A DNA stretch of 64,000 nt from Bacteroidales bacterium (lineage in GTDB: Bacteria > Bacteroidota > Bacteroidia > Bacteroidales > P3), in contig JAKVOZ010000005.1 of the NCBI GenBank assembly GCA_022482545.1, positions 62,001 to 126,000 of the forward strand, in the 5' to 3' direction. The notes beneath the pieces were generated by a model. It was not told where the DNA came from and made no database searches. It saw only the letters and a list, made by a program, of their open reading frames with translations. Of the stretch, positions 62,201-64,000 are shown in pieces. A program made the position numbers and the translations under genes. Every line of letters begins with the position of its first letter. Position 1 is the first letter of the stretch.

Positions 62201-64000
62201 CAGTATTTGTTGTTAATACTAATGATAGCATACCATCAAATAGTTTGCCAGCATTTGTTAACAATGAATCTAATAGATTAGCATTACTTTATGGACAAAA
62301 TGAATGGAAGAAAGATACTGTATATTTTGATGCAGCCGGTACAAAGAGATTATTATTCTTAACATGGGGATACAACTCTACTGGTGCAACAGCAGTACCT
62401 GCCGCAATAGATAATATTAATATTGCAGCTCCAACTTGCCAACGTCCAATGAGTTTAGTAGCTAATAATTTAACAACGACAACAGCTCATCTATCTTGGG
62501 TAGGGACAGCAAGTGCTTATAAGATTCGTTATAGAGCAACAACTGATACAGTATATACATACCAAACAGTAACAACAAACTCTGCAACATTAACAGGTTT
62601 AACATCACCTACAAATTATGTAGTAAGTGTTGCTTCAATATGTGGAGCAGGAGATACTTCTGTTTATAGTACATCAGTAGCATTTAAGACTCCTTGTTAT
62701 GATGCAGCCATTTCAACATTCCCTTATTTAGAAGGATTTGAAAGTGGATTATCTTGCTGGAATCAACAATATGTTATTGGAACAGATAATTGGATTGATA
62801 CAACTATTTATCATGATAGTGAGCAAACAGTAGGAATTCCAGAAGGAACACATATGGCATATATCTTTTCACAAGATAGAGGAAATACAACAAGACTTGT
62901 TTCTCCAGTATTTAACATAACTTCATTGATTAGTCCTTATTTATCATTTAAACATATTCAAAAATTATGGTCAGGTGATCAAGATTCATTACAAGTATTA
63001 TATAGAACATCTGATACAAGTAGTTGGATTAAGATAGGTTCATACAATGGAAACATCGCAACATGGAAACTTGACTCAGTTGCTTTACCTTCTGCTTCTG
63101 CAAATTATCAGATAGCATTCCAAGGTGTATTAACTTATGGTTATGGAATAGGAATTGATGATGTTAAAGTTTATGGTCTTGGAGTAGTTCCAATAGTAAC
63201 AACAGGAAGCTCAACAGATGTTAGTCAAACATCAGCAACATTGAGTGGAAATGTTACAGTAGGTAGTGAAACAATAACAGAACAAGGATTTGAATGGAAA
63301 GCAGTAAGTGATGCTAACTTCACAGCTCTTCCTGTAACTGGAACAACATTAACAGCGACATTAAATACATTAACTCCAAATACACAATATGTATATAGAG
63401 CTTATGCAATAACAGAGAGTGGTACTTATCGTGGTTATGATTCAACATTCACAACGCTTCAAGGTACTGTAGTAGTAACAGACAGTATATCTACACAAGA
63501 AGCGAGCAATGTAGAAGCAACGACAGCGACATTAAATGGTAAGATAGAGAGAATGGGAAGTACAGTAAGCAATGTAACAGTTGGATTTGTACTATCAACT
63601 CAAAACGATCCAGAATTAACGACAGCCGGAGTAATAAATAATCCAGTAACATATACAGAAGGGATGACAACATTCAATCATATAACAAGTGGATTACAGT
63701 CAGCTACAGCATATTTCTATCGTGCATATATAACAAATAATGGCACGACAACATATGGAGCAAGCAAGACATTTACAACAAAGAGTGGTTTGTTAGAAGT
63801 AGATAACAACAGAATGAAAGTAACAATCTATCCAAATCCGACAGAAGGTAATACAACATTATCAATAGAAGGATTGAAAGAGAATGCAAAGGTTATAATG
63901 ACAGATGTACAAGGGAGAGTAGTAAGCAGTCAAGCAATGACAGCAGGACAAAAGACTTTGACAATAAGCAGAAATAACCTAAGAGCAGGAGTATATTATG
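56275..64000 (+). CDS. Giant modular T9SS surface protein (adhesin-like), 3' partial
   Basis: 2575 codons are visible and the frame is still open at the window end. Signal peptide MKKKWYFLLMAVIMAISGFS (residues 1-20). An N-terminal domain (about 20-200) starts with TATNSYVPSNTYYNYSLSEA. Then eight modules of about 250-275 residues, each pairing a Cys-bracketed Fn3-like domain with a choice-of-anchor-J/MAM-like jelly-roll domain. Two or more Fn3-like domains follow (about 2305-2500), and a T9SS type A sorting domain starts near 2510 with VTIYPNPTEGNTTLSIEG. Only the last 10-20 residues should be missing. Phase was checked at nine module boundaries and is constant. Probably a cell-surface adhesin or glycan/protein-binding filament; no catalytic motif was seen. 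Confidence 0.9.
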   Translation, partial: MKKKWYFLLMAVIMAISGFSQTTLNLTVGNGTATNSYVPSNTYYNYSLSEAIYKQSEIGIDGTINSLSYYATSSDATNRHLIVYMAEKSKASFSSTTDYVALTDLHRVFTGDVSFTENSWTTVNLTTPFQYQDTANLIIVVVDSTGDYTENSSSYQSTTTTDKSCIYFYQDGGYINPSSPTAYYYGTLKNRANIKLNITTTSQYCAAPSNLKTSNISMNGATVSWAGVTGGKYKLEYKPSSDTNWADATIVNNITDTFSVLSSLTQATYYDVRVQNVCSSTSSSSYVIGKFRTDSPHITTFPYNQDFEDSTNTQEWTFTSDVANQGWFIGSATGNTGNSMYISNDNGVTNAYNTSTVNYSYAYINVDFGSASEYDLSFDWKGYGESSSYDYLSVYTLNDTILVPTTGFPNSNDTIGVKLLGKFNMDSTWKHKTISLSGDVYSNTVKKILFVWWNDGGSGYQPPIAVDNVSIVETECVKPTNLSVDNITTTNATIHWSTRGTTATSWTVYYKSSSDASWNQTNVSDILADLGDNLHPSLAYKAFVVADCGSIASDTILFNTSCGVITNLPWVEDFESGSWTAAVAPGNAQAPNCWMNYNGGVSGYSSYNWERTTYSGHSGSSCASFSTGYSSLTSSHNDWLITPQITLTGNQRFSFYASNSDDENADNLSVWISYPDSTISAPATVNDTLRAFHKIYTATIPAGDAWTKFEIPLTDYTGTYNIAIVKTTLPSGDYNNLYVDDISVSDMPSCRKVSNVVVNNITETEAQVTWTKGDESDSQWKIYCISSTTGDTTITTVMDTTYTLTSLTTSSQYSVYVTTDCGGVESELPTQGNVSFYTQCGNVSAFTQGFETGFLPNVVSPSNTQAPLCWLNFDGGYTSSYGGYKWEISTSTKHSGNNSAILSNYSNNSSDWLVTPILTLDGTQSISFWAKGYSGYNPKLAVKIYDVTTNGDIASINDTTMFTTLMPATSVNNANVTFHKYEINLSQYTTGNYRIAFVAQGNSNNLYLDDIVLGPKSTCPDVYGLTANAATTTSISTTVSTLNTNNEGGYVFYYGQDSSLTTKDSIVVVSDANLPAIIPNLTAGSTYYVTAKRACGAISLDTIKVILPSIAYLIPYNQDFEDSLSAAQQYTFSSNLTTQGWFIGSATGNTGNSMYISKDNGATNTYNMGASNYSYASIPIEFGDSYGYKLSFDWKANGEGSWDNVRVYILPLSTVIPTNDLPAVNPLGGDYMASSSTWQHKSYTLSASKYANTIQKLVFVWKNDGGGGSNPPAAIDNISFVGISCPAVENTSVSSITTTNATISWQEKGGATSWWLYYRPLGATNYDSIASTATTKDFGDSLLSGTTYQYYVKANCVDSLSAPTNISTFTTKCQTITSLPFTANFDNNQAGSLPNCWLAPVTYSSYPSVVAYSANSGTNSLVFASQSNSKPIYAVLPQIAVNTHDMRISFWGKAEYSGYPGKIEIGVMSDANDTSTFELVSSFVPTNEDYTQYTVGFGTTTLTGTTNYIAFRYRNSQYYYTYNIDDIIVDSLPACSAPQQLQVSNTTATTASLKWSKGHTTDNSWTIYYRDVNATTWDSLVVSADTNTIPNLLASHNYVCYVKTNCSGESASNQVYFATSCGEITSVPYVETFDYYGSKSYPTCWSKLSNDEDPYLTNYNSYSDKSLEMSTSSSYGTLYSYVITPAISTTIPINSLMVRFRAKVSTDSIPVEVGIMTNTTDTATFTNVGIVYPTQTAYNEYEVSLAGYQGTGNYVAIRVINQGDYEDTYIDNVIIKTIPACVRPISNSLAVAGVTSTSASVSFNDTVLNHILWNIYYRPYGTTTYSHLTVGAMTDTITGLTPNTLYEVYVTASCGSSTESEETDPVSFRTLQIPATAPYTTAFNTTNDNSSWTLLSNVATNRWIIGTNVNNSTDATSGALYVTNNTSGTYGASATQCFLYAYRDITFGNAEANYTLTFDYKTSGSINGTSVYSGLAVFVVNTNDSIPSNSLPAFVNNESNRLALLYGQNEWKKDTVYFDAAGTKRLLFLTWGYNSTGATAVPAAIDNINIAAPTCQRPMSLVANNLTTTTAHLSWVGTASAYKIRYRATTDTVYTYQTVTTNSATLTGLTSPTNYVVSVASICGAGDTSVYSTSVAFKTPCYDAAISTFPYLEGFESGLSCWNQQYVIGTDNWIDTTIYHDSEQTVGIPEGTHMAYIFSQDRGNTTRLVSPVFNITSLISPYLSFKHIQKLWSGDQDSLQVLYRTSDTSSWIKIGSYNGNIATWKLDSVALPSASANYQIAFQGVLTYGYGIGIDDVKVYGLGVVPIVTTGSSTDVSQTSATLSGNVTVGSETITEQGFEWKAVSDANFTALPVTGTTLTATLNTLTPNTQYVYRAYAITESGTYRGYDSTFTTLQGTVVVTDSISTQEASNVEATTATLNGKIERMGSTVSNVTVGFVLSTQNDPELTTAGVINNPVTYTEGMTTFNHITSGLQSATAYFYRAYITNNGTTTYGASKTFTTKSGLLEVDNNRMKVTIYPNPTEGNTTLSIEGLKENAKVIMTDVQGRVVSSQAMTAGQKTLTISRNNLRAGVYY
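57178..63180 (+). repeat. Eight in-frame ~750-820 bp modules inside the giant gene
   Basis: The jelly-roll halves start at 57178 (PYNQDFED), 57979 (PWVEDFES), 58801 (FTQGFETG), 59617 (PYNQDFED), 60412 (PFTANFDN), 61156 (PYVETFDY), 61906 (PYTTAFNT) and 62722 (PYLEGFES). Spacing is 744-822 bases. Modules 1 and 4 are much more alike than the rest, including at the DNA level (GGTTGGTTTATTGGYTCAGC in both), which indicates a recent internal duplication. Confidence 0.85.

Noticed and set aside
56826-63673. Minus-strand ORFs within the giant gene
   Set aside because: They are Leu-rich shadows of the Thr/Ser/Asn-rich plus-strand frame with no domain or start signals.
1-64000. tRNA, rRNA, tmRNA or insertion sequences
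   Set aside because: No tRNA-like T-arm/acceptor pairing, rRNA core sequence or transposase frame was recognised on either strand.

Overview
The window is AT-rich, densely coded DNA from a member of the Bacteroidota, most likely an anaerobic member of the Bacteroidales. The evidence is: type IX secretion (T9SS) C-terminal sorting domains, an Omp28-like lipoprotein, a DUF6029-type protein, UpxY-type NusG, a sphingolipid gene set, tryptophanase, both Na+-pumping complexes of the Nqr/Rnf type, and promoters of the Bacteroidota pattern (TTTG near -33, TAnnTTTG near -7) ahead of many genes.

Layout. 1-1.05 kb: 3' part of an OmpP1/FadL-family barrel. 1.4-7.3 kb: a six-gene minus-strand operon rpiB - lutB-like - deoC - spt - bCerS-like - cerR-like. 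The last three genes look like a complete bacterial ceramide pathway. 7.8-19.3 kb: mostly plus-strand housekeeping genes (nadA, a DUF6973-like protein, an M28 peptidase, hutU, an UpxY-type NusG paralogue, sppA, an EF-G2 paralogue lacking the catalytic His, cinA). 19.4-25.3 kb: a tandem universal stress protein, dnaE, queG. 25.3-31.2 kb: nqrABCDEF on the minus strand. 31.4-34.9 kb: an exosortase-family membrane protein, two tandem GldN/PorN-like secreted proteins and a SpoU/TrmH methyltransferase. 34.9-38.9 kb: polA with a degenerate proofreading site, and an M64 peptidase. 39-40.7 kb: tnaA behind a leader that encodes a 26-residue peptide and has mutually exclusive hairpins. 40.7-44.5 kb: lipoprotein, prenyl synthase, wecB and a glycosyltransferase. 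44.8-49.7 kb: a second prenyl synthase and a T9SS/Omp28/thioredoxin cluster. 50.2-54.6 kb: rnfBCDGE with no rnfA. 54.8-56 kb: ssb and a small barrel. 56.3-64 kb: a giant modular T9SS adhesin-like protein, cut by the window end just before its stop.

The intergenic regions carry two families of small dispersed repeats. One is GAAGAG/CTCTTC hairpins with a related 42-bp tandem unit. The other is 21-22-bp tandem arrays, two of which are inverted copies of one another about 11.7 kb apart, flanking the dnaE-queG-nqr-exosortase block. No rRNA, tRNA, CRISPR array, insertion sequence or prophage was seen.
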